Assembly: GCA_019925105.1 (NCBI GenBank)
Contig: JAHGAU010000009.1
Location: 1,240,001 to 1,304,000, forward strand
DNA: 64,000 nt
Source: Niebla homalea
Taxonomy: Eukaryota; Ascomycota; Lecanoromycetes; Lecanorales; Ramalinaceae
Direction of reading: 5' to 3'
The translations under genes were made by a program, and so were the position numbers. This document shows, one piece after another, positions 54,267-64,000 of this stretch. The notes under the pieces are model-generated. The model had not been told where the DNA came from, made no database searches, and worked only from the letters and a program-made list of their open reading frames with translations. Position 1 is the stretch's first letter. Each line of letters starts with the position of its first letter.

Positions 54267-56305
54267 ATTATACGTTTAAATACTTAAATAACGTTTTCTT
54301 AATATTTAAATTAACTTATAAACGGTAATAAACTTATAATATAAAATATACCCGTAAATGATACCTATACGTAAGCTATATTATTAAAAATCGATTTAAT
54401 TAAACGTATGATATTACGGTTATAAATAAAGAAGCCTACTTAATTATCTATATTCTTAAATCGAAAAAAAAGGACGTTTTATTAATAAGAATATATAAAC
54501 CGTTATTTCTTAACCTTATTAAGGGCTATAAATATTTATATGCCGGAGAAATTAAGTTAACGTTAAGTTAACGGAGCCAAAACGTAAAGTCCTTAAGGCT
54601 AATATATATACGTAAAGCCTTAACCGGGGTTTAAGTAGGAAATTTAAGACGTTAAATAAATATTAAATATACTATAGAACTCTATTAAGTTTAAAGCCTT
54701 AAAGACCGTATTAAAAATAAGGTTTTTTAAAAATTAATTAAAAATAAATTATTCAGATTTAAATATATTATAGCTTAAAATTATTTACTTTAATTTAATT
54801 TCAGAAAGTAAATATAGAACGGAATAAAGAATTAACGGTTAAACCTCTTAAAGTAAAAATTAATCCTTAAGAAAAAAGGGTTAAGAATTAATTATAGAAT
54901 TCTTTAATAAATAATTAAACTTAAAATGAGCTTATCTATTATAGATTATAAAGATTAAAGTTTTTAAGTTAAAATAAAATAATTAAAATAAGCTTAAAAT
55001 TTTCAGTTATAGAGATTAAGGGCCTTTAAATAAAAAAGGGTAATAATCCTAAGAATATATATATAATATTATAATACGTTATAAAGTTTTATTTTAAACT
55101 TAACCGGAATAAAGAATACTTTAATTAATAAGGCTTTATATTACTTATTACCTTAAATTATATAATAATCCCGTATAAAGTATAATACTTAAACCTTATT
55201 ATTTAGTGGTATCATTATATATAAAGTACCTTTTTTCCCTTTATATTTAAAAACTTAAGGAAGGAAGACCATCTTAATTTAATTAATAAAGATTAAGTTA
55301 AAAATTAAGATTATTTATTATTATAAACGCCGAAGTTATATAATAACTTTAACTTAAAAGCGTTTACGGAACCTTTAAACGATTTATTAAATATTATTAT
55401 CTTTAAATTAAATATAAATATTAAATATTAAATATTATTATTTAATATAAATTATTTATTACTTTTAAATAATAAGTTTTTAACGTATTAAACGTTATTA
55501 AATTTAAACTTAAGTATTATTAATAATTATAATATAATTAATATTTTATTAATATTATCTTCCGTATACTTTATTAATAATAACGATTAAGAAAGACTTT
55601 ATTATAAGGGGTTTTCTTTTAAGTTTAATCCCTTTATTAATAAATTAACGGCAATAAATATTATAAAGTTAATAAATAAAAAATTAAATAATAATTAATA
55701 ACCTTTAAAAGTTAAAGGAAAAAAATACCCTTAAAATATATATAATCTTAAAGAACCGTTACGGTATTAATATTAAGTATTTAATTAATATTATAAAAAG
55801 CCCGGATATAATTTAAAAAAAACTTAAGGATTAATATAAGCCTTAAAGATTTAAATTATATATGGAGTTTACTTAAAAGCTTATAAGCTTATAAAAAACT
55901 CTAAATATAATAATCGATAAGGATAATAATTACCATTAGAAAGTCTATATTAAAATTAAAGTAAATAATAGCCTTTTAATTATCCCGGATTACTTTATTA
56001 TTTAAATATTCTTAAATAAACTTGGGAATTTATAATAAACGTAATATTCAGTACTTATTTAAACGGCTATATGGTAAGGCCTAGGTACCCTTAAATTTCA
56101 CAATATTATATAAAGGGCCCGTAATAAAAAGGCTCGGACGGCTATTTAATAATTAAACGTTTCAATATAAACTTATAAGGATATATATAAAAGGGGAATA
56201 ATTAAAAATTTTTTTAACGAGACCCGGGAGAGACTTATCTATTAATATTATACTTAAAAAGGATATAATAATAAATATATTAAGGATAAATATTAGGATT
56301 TTTAT

Positions 56306-56638
56306 TGTTAGACTGACTCCGCTGGCGGCACGCCGGCGGGACTAGTAAAGGTAGGTGTAGAAGACGTAACGTTACGGTCTGGATACTTAGGTATTACTTT
56401 AATAAGTAGATTAGTAATAAGATTAATTCTTAAGGAACTTAGAAAGAATTAAGGTATAGCCTTTACTTAAGGTAAAGGTAATAATTACCCCGCTTTACGC
56501 CTATTGAGCTACGACTTATGAATAACGTATACCAAGGCCGTTACTAAGGCCCTTTGCCAAGGCCTAACGGCCTACCTTGGCGCAGCAGTATGGCGCACCA
56601 CTGTAGCGCCGGCGCAGAGGTGGCGCTAGCTGCTAATA
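56306..56638 (-). mobile_element. GC-rich solo Gypsy LTR, 333 bp, TSD TTTAT
   Basis: TGTTAG...CTAATA termini and exact TSDs TTTAT (56301-56305, 56639-56643); the inverted Copia-2 copy near 43625 has the empty site. Read on the minus strand, its 3' half shares GTTCCTTAAGAATTAATC, TACGTCTTCTA and CAGTCTAACA with the Gypsy-1 LTR, so it is a diverged member of that family. 56550-56630 is RIP-free (GGCGCAGCAG, GCGCCGGCGC) and carries inverted repeats CCAAGG/CCTTGG. The open frame 56554-56754 merely crosses its edge. Confidence 0.92.
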
Positions 56639-57741
56639 TTTATCCTGAAAAGAAGCTTATAAAATTCCGTATTAAGAAGTTTAAAATTATTAAGGAAATT
56701 ATTACGCCCGTAAACCTTTTAATAATAGATTTTTACTTATTAATATATATATAATAATTAACGATAATAATATTTATTACCTTAATAAATTTATAAAAGT
56801 TAAAAATTTTCGATAACGATTATAATTAATATATTTTCTATAAAAAGAGATTTTTTTAAAAAGAATTAAGACTTTATTAATTTACGTTTTTAGGCTTTAA
56901 ATTAATAAAAACGAATTATGTAAAGGGTATAAATATTATTTATATAATATATAGGGTAGATAATAAGTTAATTAAAATAAAATTCACGGATATAATATAT
57001 TCCCTGGCGAATTTAATTAATTTCATATTTAAAATATAACTTTTAAATTATAAAACTTAACTTAATACGATATAAACGGTTTAAATAATAATATATAATC
57101 AGAAAAAGCTTATTTATAATAAATAAAATAATTTATTTATAATTAACTTATAAGAATTTACCCTTATTATAACGGCGTTTAACGTATTTTTAACTATACT
57201 TATTTAATATATATGTATAAGTTATTTTGGAGTTTAAAAATTATTTTAATTAATAAATATATTAATTAAAATAGATTTTAAACGTAAATACCGTAATAAT
57301 AATAAGGTTAAAAACGCTTATTATATATATTATATTACCGGACGGTTATATTCTCGATTATATAAGGGATATTTTAAATCTATAAAAAACCCGTTAAAGC
57401 TTATTTATATGGGTTTTTTAAGGATAATTAATTTTTAAAAATATAACGGAATAATATATTATATAATTTTCCGTAATAATAAAATTATAATATTAAAGGT
57501 TTACCCGTTAATATATAAATCGAACGTAGTTTAATGGTTTAAGGAGTTTAAAATTAAGTATAAACGACCTTTAAATTAAAAAATTAAACGTTTTTAAGCC
57601 GATAATAGGGGTAAATATACGTTTAAAGCTTTTTTAAATTACTTAAAATAATATAAAATTATCTTTAAGATAATAATACGTAAAAACTTTAAATAAAATT
57701 TAAATAATAAAAAAATTAACCGGAAAATTAATAAAAAGATT

Positions 57742-57831
57742 AAAGTTATATAAATAATAAAAGATATATTTAAAAGTTTTTAAACCAAAGTTATATAAAT
57801 AATAAAAGATATATTTAAAAGTTTTTAAACC
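57742..57831. repeat. Perfect 45-bp tandem duplication in Copia-2 integrase
   Basis: Two identical 45-bp units (57742-57786, 57787-57831). The inverted copy near 42470 has one. The duplication is a multiple of three but lies in an already dead frame. Confidence 0.95.
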
Positions 57832-59148
57832 AAAGTTAATTTAAATAATAAATTATATAATTATATAGATATTATATATACGGCTTAAAAAGGTAATATT
57901 ATATTAAGTTTAATATAATAAGAAACCGGACGTATCCTATATATAAACTTTAAGGTTAATTATATATATAAGAATTATAAGTTATTGGGTTAAGTTTAAT
58001 AATAAATTGGAATTATATATCTTAATAAGTTTTAATAAAAGGATTAATAAATATTTTAAGATAATTAATTTACGGGTAAAACGGTTCGATTTTATAGTAA
58101 AAAACGTATACAATATATATATCGAGGTAAAATAAGTAATACCGTTAAATAACTTAGATTATAAGGAGCTTATTAACTGAATTTAAAAGCTTAAGAAAAT
58201 AAGAAAACTTTAATAAAACCTTAATTTAAAAAAAAAGTTCAGGAATTACGGTTTAATTGAAATAGATATCCCTAATATAAGCTTTATTTTTACCGAATGA
58301 TTTATACGTCTGGCTATAGTTTTTATTTAATAAATAAGTTTATTAAACCCTTTAAACTTAACGGTTAAAGATTTAAAAATTAATTATAATTAAAAATAAA
58401 AATAATAAATTAAAAACTTAATTGAAAATAACCTTAACCTTATATTTCCGGATAAACCGTATAATATATTATTAAATCCACTCTTTTTTTTAACTTTATT
58501 AATTTATAATAAAAATAAATTATTATACCCTTTAACTTTAATATCCCTTAAAATAATTCCGGAACTTATTAAACTTAAAATTTATAAAGAAGTTATAATA
58601 AATAAGTATACTTAAATAAATTAAAAGCTAACGGAAGATAATAAATATAATTCTTTTAAAGAAAACGATACTTAGATTTTAATTACGTAAAGTTAAATCT
58701 TTACCGGCGTAACGATATTATAAGGATGGTAAGTTTATACCCTTAAACGTAAAGTTAATAATAATATAATTTACTATAAAACCTAATAGGTAATACGTGG
58801 CTTTAAATAACGTAAGGGTATCGACTATAATAAGACGTTTACCTCGGTAATAAAACCTATAAGCTATAAGGTTCTTTTTACTTTTATAACGGTTAATAAT
58901 TAGGATTTAAAGTAAATAAATGTAAAAATAACGTTCTTTTATAGATTTATTAAGGAAAAAAAGTATATAAAATAGCTAAAAGGATAAGAAAAGATTAATA
59001 AGGATAATAAAAAGCTTTATTATAAGTTTAAGAAAAACCTATATAGATTAAAGCAATTATTATGGTTATAATATAATCGTTTCTAGGAGTTTATAACTAT
59101 ATAGGGTTTTAAACCTATTTATACGGACTACCTTACCGGTTTCCTGTA

Positions 59149-59330
59149 AAGGCCCAAAAGGGTGTCAAAGGGGTGTCAAAATGATTTGATTCTCAAAATG
59201 CCATTCTTATTGATTAAACTTTGAGATTTAAAGCCTTTTTTAAAAAAAAGCTTTTTAGAAAAATAATCATTTTGCTACCCTTTTAATACCCTTTTCATAC
59301 CATTTTGAGATTTTGAGGGGAAATATTTTA
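59149..59330 (-). repeat. GGGTATCAAAA repeat cluster fused to the Copia-2 end, right copy
   Basis: Inverted match to 39986-40160, with the same order of words (GGCCCAAAAGGGTGTCAAA, AAAAAGCTTTTT, TTTTGAGATTTTGAG). Mostly RIP-free. Confidence 0.85.
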
Positions 59331-59430
59331 GGGGGCTCTAGGGGGGGCCGGGGGTGTTTCTAGGGGGTGACCCGGGGGGTAACCCGGGGGCTGGATCCGG
59401 GGGCTGGATCCGGGGGCTGGGATCCAGTGC
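59331..59430. repeat. G-run minisatellite
   Basis: CCGGGGGCTGGAT repeated about three times (59385-59425), preceded by AGGGGGTGACCCGGGGGGTAACC. Strong G-runs on the plus strand. Two overlapping open frames (59354-59566, 59367-59576) are repeat artefacts. Confidence 0.9.
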
Positions 59431-59578
59431 TGTATTACGTACCGTACTACACCGCGTACCGCGTACCTTATATACCCTATACCGCCGTACTATATTATAT
59501 TACACCGTATTACACCGTACCGCATTATACCGCCGTACTATACTATACTATACCATACCATATTAGACCGTATTAAAT
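59431..59578. repeat. TACCG/TACTA simple-repeat tract
   Basis: Degenerate pentamer-like array of ACCGT, ACCGC, ACTAT and ACACC words; translation gives Tyr-rich noise. Confidence 0.85.
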
Positions 59579-59649
59579 TATAATATATATTATATAATTT
59601 AACGTTAATATTATTATTTCTTCTTTTATTATAAGTCGTAAGTTAAAAA
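59579..59649. other. A/T-rich spacer
   Basis: Nothing recognisable. Confidence 0.4.
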
Positions 59650-59835
59650 AAGCGGTATATATAATACTTAAGAAAGTTGGTATATACGATATTTAAGGAA
59701 ATCGGCGTATATATACTTAAAAAAATTAGCGTATATAATACTTAAGAAGTCGGTACGTACGGTAATTAAGGAAGTCGCGTATATAATAATTAAGGAAGTC
59801 GGCGTATATAATAATTAAGAAAGTAAATAAGTATA
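59650..59835. repeat. 24-25-bp tandem array, about 7 copies
   Basis: Consensus AAGTCGGCGTATATAA followed by TACTTAAGG or TAATTAAGG; units differ by point changes typical of RIP plus small indels. Confidence 0.88.
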
Positions 59836-61582
59836 ATAATTATTATTCTTAAGTTATAAAGCCTCTTATTCTATTACCGCCGTTTAATAAATATTAAAAA
59901 CTCCACCCTTTATTAATATATATTACTCCGATTAACTCCGTTGTTATTTAAATTATTTAATATTTACGGCTATTAATTATAATGATTAATAGAGTTATTA
60001 ACTTTCAAACTATATTGGCGCTTAATTATGGCCTTATCTATTAACCTCCGTATAGGTATTTAACCTCCATATATATAATTAATATAAATATTATAAAATA
60101 TAAATAAAGCGTATTTATTAAATCGATTTACCTTAACTTTTTACCGTAAATTTATTACTTCGTTCTATTATATTTATTTACGATATATATATATATATTT
60201 AAATAGTTAATTAAACCAAAAGTTAATTATATAATTATATTTATAAATCTAAAGTATAAAGACTGGTAATTTTAATAATATTTAACCTTTAAGCTATAAA
60301 AGTAATAAACCGATTAACGCTTATCCTAACGTTAATATATAAGTATCGATAGATTCCTCGGGGAAAAAGGTATATTTTATAAACGTTATAAACGCTAGAA
60401 ATATTATTTTTACTTCGATATTTAATATTTCTTTTCTTTTGATTAAATTAATAATATTTAATTTCCTTCCTTTATTTTATTTTTTTTAATCCGTAATATT
60501 TAATATATTTATATTGTCCGGATTTATTAAAGTTTAAGTGGCTATAAACCTTTATATTACCGTATTTAATTCCTGACTTTATCGATACTTTATGATTATA
60601 TATCGTTATTTATAAAGGTACTCTTAGTATTAGTTTTATTTTTTAATTTAAGAATCTTTTAATTATAATTATTATTCTTTAACCCCGTTACCTTTACTAT
60701 AAGCCTTATTATAAGCTTTATTGACTACGATATTCTATAATATTATTTAGATTCTTTATAATTAATTAATACTTTAATAATTGCTACTTTAACCTTTAAT
60801 TTACCCCTTTTTTACTTCTTCTTATTCCTATAGATCGTTTATATTAGCTCGGGCCTTACCGCTATAGGGTTTTTAGCGGTAACTTAAGCTGAAAACCTTT
60901 ATACTTTAACGGCTTATTAAAGACTTTTAAACGGTATATTTAACTTCTCGGAATAATTTATTTGGCGTCTTCTGAAAACCTCTTTAAGCTTCTTTAACGT
61001 TATTTTTAAGTTTAAAAGTATTGATTTTAATTCTTTATAAGGGCTTTAAGGAGCCTTTATAAGGGACTTTTTTATTTTAATAAATCTTTATTAATATCTT
61101 AATAAATCGCTTCAGTATTTCTTTAAAGTCTTCGCGGGGAGCTTAAGATTACCCCCAAGTACCTCCTTTTTATCCTTAAAGTGTTTTTTTTCATATAAAT
61201 TAATAAAAACTAATTTACGATTTATTCTTCTATTTTATTCCTATTTTAAAGTATTTTTTCCCCCCTTAAATATCTTAATAAGTTAATAAAATATTATTAA
61301 TATTTTATTCTTTTATCTTAAAGTTCTTTTTTACCTTTTTTTATATTTATAATATAAATAAAATTTAAATATAAAAAGTTTATATTACGCGTTTTTTCTC
61401 TTTTTTTATAAGTATATATATCTTTAAAATTTAAAGATCTTTTTAATACGTATAATTAAATTTTAAGTCTCGTATTATTAAGATATTAATATTATTATAA
61501 AAAAAGAATAAAACTTATTAATAATAATAATAAAAATAATCCCTTTAAAAAATAGAAATTAAGAATTGAAAATCACCTTAAT
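59836..61582. other. Unclassified RIPped DNA, T-rich plus strand
   Basis: No motif recognised. Contains a 9-bp-stem hairpin TTACCGCTA...TAGCGGTAA at 60856-60882. Skew suggests any coding was on the minus strand. Confidence 0.4.
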
Positions 61583-62470
61583 ACTTATATTATTTATTAT
61601 AATACTTTTAAAGGCTTTAATTTATATTCTAAAATAAAAGTATTCTTTTTAAGTAAAAAAGAATAAATTTTAACGGTAAATTATTAAGATCTTAATAATT
61701 TTATATTATAATATAACTTTTTAATAAAAATAAACTCAAAAATGGGCTTATAATACCAGTAATATTCATTATAATAATTTTAAAGATATAAATCTATATT
61801 TTAAAATAAGACTTTTAATTTTTAAAAAAGAAGCAGTAAAATTATACAATACGTTAAGTTTTTATTGTTTTTTAATAATTAAGTAATAAAAAGGCTTCTT
61901 TATAAAGATAAAGACTTATATAAACCGGCTTATAACATCCATAATACCCGTCGCAATAATTTTAAAGATATAAATCTATACTTTAAAATAAGATTTTTCT
62001 TTTAGAAAAAGAAATAATAAAATTATACGGTATATTATAGACTTTTTATTATTTTTTAAAAAACGGGTAAAATTTATAAAGATAAAAACTTATAAAAACC
62101 GGCGTATAATTTCTATAATATTCATTATAATAATTTTAAAAATATAGATCCGTACTTTAAAATAGGAATTTTCTTTTTAAAAAAAAGCAGCAAAATAATA
62201 CGGTATATTATAGTACTTTTATTATTTTTTAATAATTAAATAATAAAAAAATAAAAATAAAACAGCTATTAAAGAAGGGTATAATTTTACTTATAATACC
62301 TATTATTATCGTTATAATACTTTTAAAGTTAATATTTAATTAATTTAAGTAAGAATATTAACTTAAAATAAAAAAATTAAAAATTATATAATATAATCTA
62401 AACTTTTAATCGACTTTAAAAATAAAAAATAAAAATCTCTTAATATTAAGAATAAAATTAATTAAAATAT
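61583..62470. repeat. Tandem array of ~165-190-bp units (about 5)
   Basis: Unit starts at about 61583, 61747, 61929, 62103 and 62290 share CTTATAAT..., ATTATAATAATTTTAAAGATATA, CTTTAAAATAAG and GCAGYAAAATTATAC words in the same order. The middle three are closest; the outer two are diverged. Confidence 0.8.
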
Positions 62471-64000
62471 ATTTATAATAACATAACGCTCGCTTTTCTT
62501 ATATCCTAAAATTTTCCCCTAATAGTTTTTTTAAAATAATAATTATAAATTAAGTAAAAAAAAAGAATTCCGAAAATTTAATAATTAAAATTATAGGTTT
62601 TTTAATAAGTAAATTAATAATAATGATTTCGCTATAGTTTAAAAAGAAAACGAGGATTATAAGGTTATTAAAAAAACCGGGAGTATATTAAGAAACTTAG
62701 AAAATAATTAAAAAGCATAAAGAGGATCTAAAGAATAATATAAAAAGGAGGAAAGTAAGTAAGTTAATTAAATATATTAATAATATTGATATTAAAAATA
62801 AATAAATAAAAAGATTATTATTTAAATTTAAGGAAATAAAAGGATATTATATATAATATTGCTTAATATATTTGGAAACTATTTAAACATTTTTATTAAT
62901 ATTAAAAAATAAATATTATTTACGTTATAATTTTTCTAAGAAAAAAAGTAAGAAATTAAAAATATAGAAATTATAAAAACGAAATTAATTACCGCGTAAG
63001 GAAAAGGTTTTGAAAAATAAAAAGCAATAAAAAAAAGGTAAACATCATAATTACGTAAGTAATATACTGATATTTATAAGTTTAAAAAGGTAATATAAAA
63101 TATTAAGGAAGATAAAAATACTTTAATTATAATCAGTATTAAGTTAATAAATATATTTATCCTTTAATTAATTATCTTTAATATAAAAAAAGAGGGTTTC
63201 AAATTTAAAAGCCCGATTATAAGGTTACTCGTAAATAATAAATTTAAGGTTTAAAATTCTGGGGATAATTAAGTTTATAATTAAATGAATGCCCTGGGTT
63301 TAATAGGGATATTTAAAGTTATATTCTATGTCTTAAATTTAAAACCTTAAATTATTTAACTATTAACTTAATTACGTTTATAGTTATAAAAATAAGAAAT
63401 CATTAACATATTTAAGTATTAATCGTAATTAATAAGGGATCCATATAAATCCTATTACCGGCTTTATTTATAAACGTATATAATAATAACTTTAAATAAT
63501 TATTTAAAAGTTTTCTTATTATCGGTAAGCGTAAGTATAATTTTTATAGGATTTAATAATTAACGTTTATAAAGATTTTTAAAAGATAGGATCCCGGTTT
63601 AAACTTTCCTTAATAAGTACTCTGATAAAGCTTAATAAATTATAAATATACATAAGAATAAGCAGGGAATATTTATAAATTATATAAGATAAATTTAAAA
63701 TAACATAAATAATATAATAATATAATCATATAATATAATTAATAAATATAAAATTAAAAAAATTAAACGCATTTATATTTATACGTAAAGTTTTTACGTA
63801 TAAGTAAATAATATACCTTAATAATAACCTTATTCTTTTAATTTTGGTTTAATAAAGTTTATTATAAAGGTTTATCGTAAAGGTTTTTAATAAATTTATC
63901 TATATATTTATAAGTTTACAATTATTTGTATTTACTTAAAGGTTAAAATATCTTAAATATTTATATTTCTATATAAAGTTTTTAACTTTAAGTTTAATAC
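62471..64000. other. Unclassified RIPped DNA at the right edge
   Basis: A-rich on the plus strand at 62560-63200 (Lys-rich frame such as KHKEDLKNNIKRRKVSKLIK near 62720), which may be a degraded ORF; beyond 63250 nothing is recognisable. Confidence 0.35.

Larger units (their letters stand above)
54267..59148 (+). pseudogene. Copia family 2, plus-strand copy: gag to RT, RIPped, 3' truncated
   Basis: Integrase core at about 57530-57740: WFKEFKIKYKRPLN-KIKRF-ADNRGKYTFKAFLNYL then KIIIRKNFK-NLNN (Copia D-x-GGEY and T.P.TPEQNG blocks). RT start at about 58730-58960: IDYNKTFTSVIKPISYKVLF and LK.INVKITFFYRFIKEKKYIK; NLYRLKQLLWLQ at about 59037-59075. 57 bases containing the YVDD box, present in the left copy, are deleted at about 59128. 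RNase H and the 3' LTR are absent. Interrupted by a solo LTR at 56306-56638. gag (54400-56000) is placed by order only. Confidence 0.85.

Noticed and set aside
56554..56754. 66-codon plus-strand frame starting in GC-rich DNA
   Set aside because: Begins inside the solo LTR and runs into dead Copia-2 sequence.
59354..59576. Two overlapping Gly/Trp- and Tyr-rich frames
   Set aside because: Produced by the G-run and TACCG simple repeats.

Overview
The window looks like a block of repeat-filled, RIP-mutated heterochromatin from a filamentous ascomycete (Pezizomycotina). No intact host gene is visible. Most of the sequence is A/T made of TTA, TAA and TAT, with CpA/TpG nearly gone while CpG, CpC and CpT cytosines survive (many ACG, CCGG and CGG words). 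That is the expected result of CpA-targeted repeat-induced point mutation. Reading frames of known retroelement families can still be followed when TAA/TAG is read as mutated Gln or Trp codons.

Layout. 1-5975: a LINE 5' end on the minus strand (1-574), a minus-strand Copia family-1 5' half (gag, leader, LTR; 575-3049), a short motif cluster, a minus-strand Copia-1 3' half (pol and LTR; 3282-5658), and the 5' LTR and leader of a plus-strand Copia-1 (5659-5975). 5976-13679: a complete Ty3/Gypsy chromovirus with 386-bp LTRs and TSD AATTA, inserted in that plus-strand Copia-1, whose gag resumes at 13680-15960 and holds a perfect (ATT)94 tract. 16120-17640: G-poor minisatellites (CATCACCCT, CTGCACCCTCAC) that escaped RIP. 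17641-39604: mostly minus-strand coding skew, including a second Gypsy element with three later insertions: a full-length Tad1/I-like LINE (23798-29614, 13-bp TSD) in its RNase H domain, a 2.15-kb gag-only LTR element (33135-35282, TSD TATCT), and a 952-bp TRIM-like element (36863-37814, TSD AATTT). 40161-59148: two inverted copies of Copia family 2 (153-bp LTRs at 45657-45809 and 54100-54252). The left copy carries a second TRIM-like element (40335-41285, TSD AATAA) and the right copy a GC-rich solo Gypsy LTR (56306-56638, TSD TTTAT). Between them lie two directly repeated Copia-1 3' halves (45810-48021 and about 48660-51417). 59149-64000: minisatellites, a 25-bp tandem array, a ~180-bp tandem array and unclassified RIPped DNA.

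How it fits together. The exact TSDs order the insertions: Copia-1 first, then the Gypsy chromovirus inside it; Gypsy-2 first, then the LINE, the gag-only element and the TRIM inside it; Copia-2 first, then the second TRIM and the solo LTR. Internal regions are destroyed, but many short LTRs (139-386 bp) keep their C/G, consistent with a RIP length threshold. Both Copia families have, directly after the 5' LTR, a primer-binding site complementary to the anticodon stem-loop of initiator tRNA-Met.

The least explained items are the TRIM-like family with hairpin-rich 178-bp LTRs, the gag-only element, a 1.5-kb antisense coding-like block with a 20-bp palindrome in the first Gypsy, Pol III A-box-like words in two unrelated LTR families, and the inverted Copia-2 chimeras. 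All identifications come from reading motifs by eye; no database search was run.
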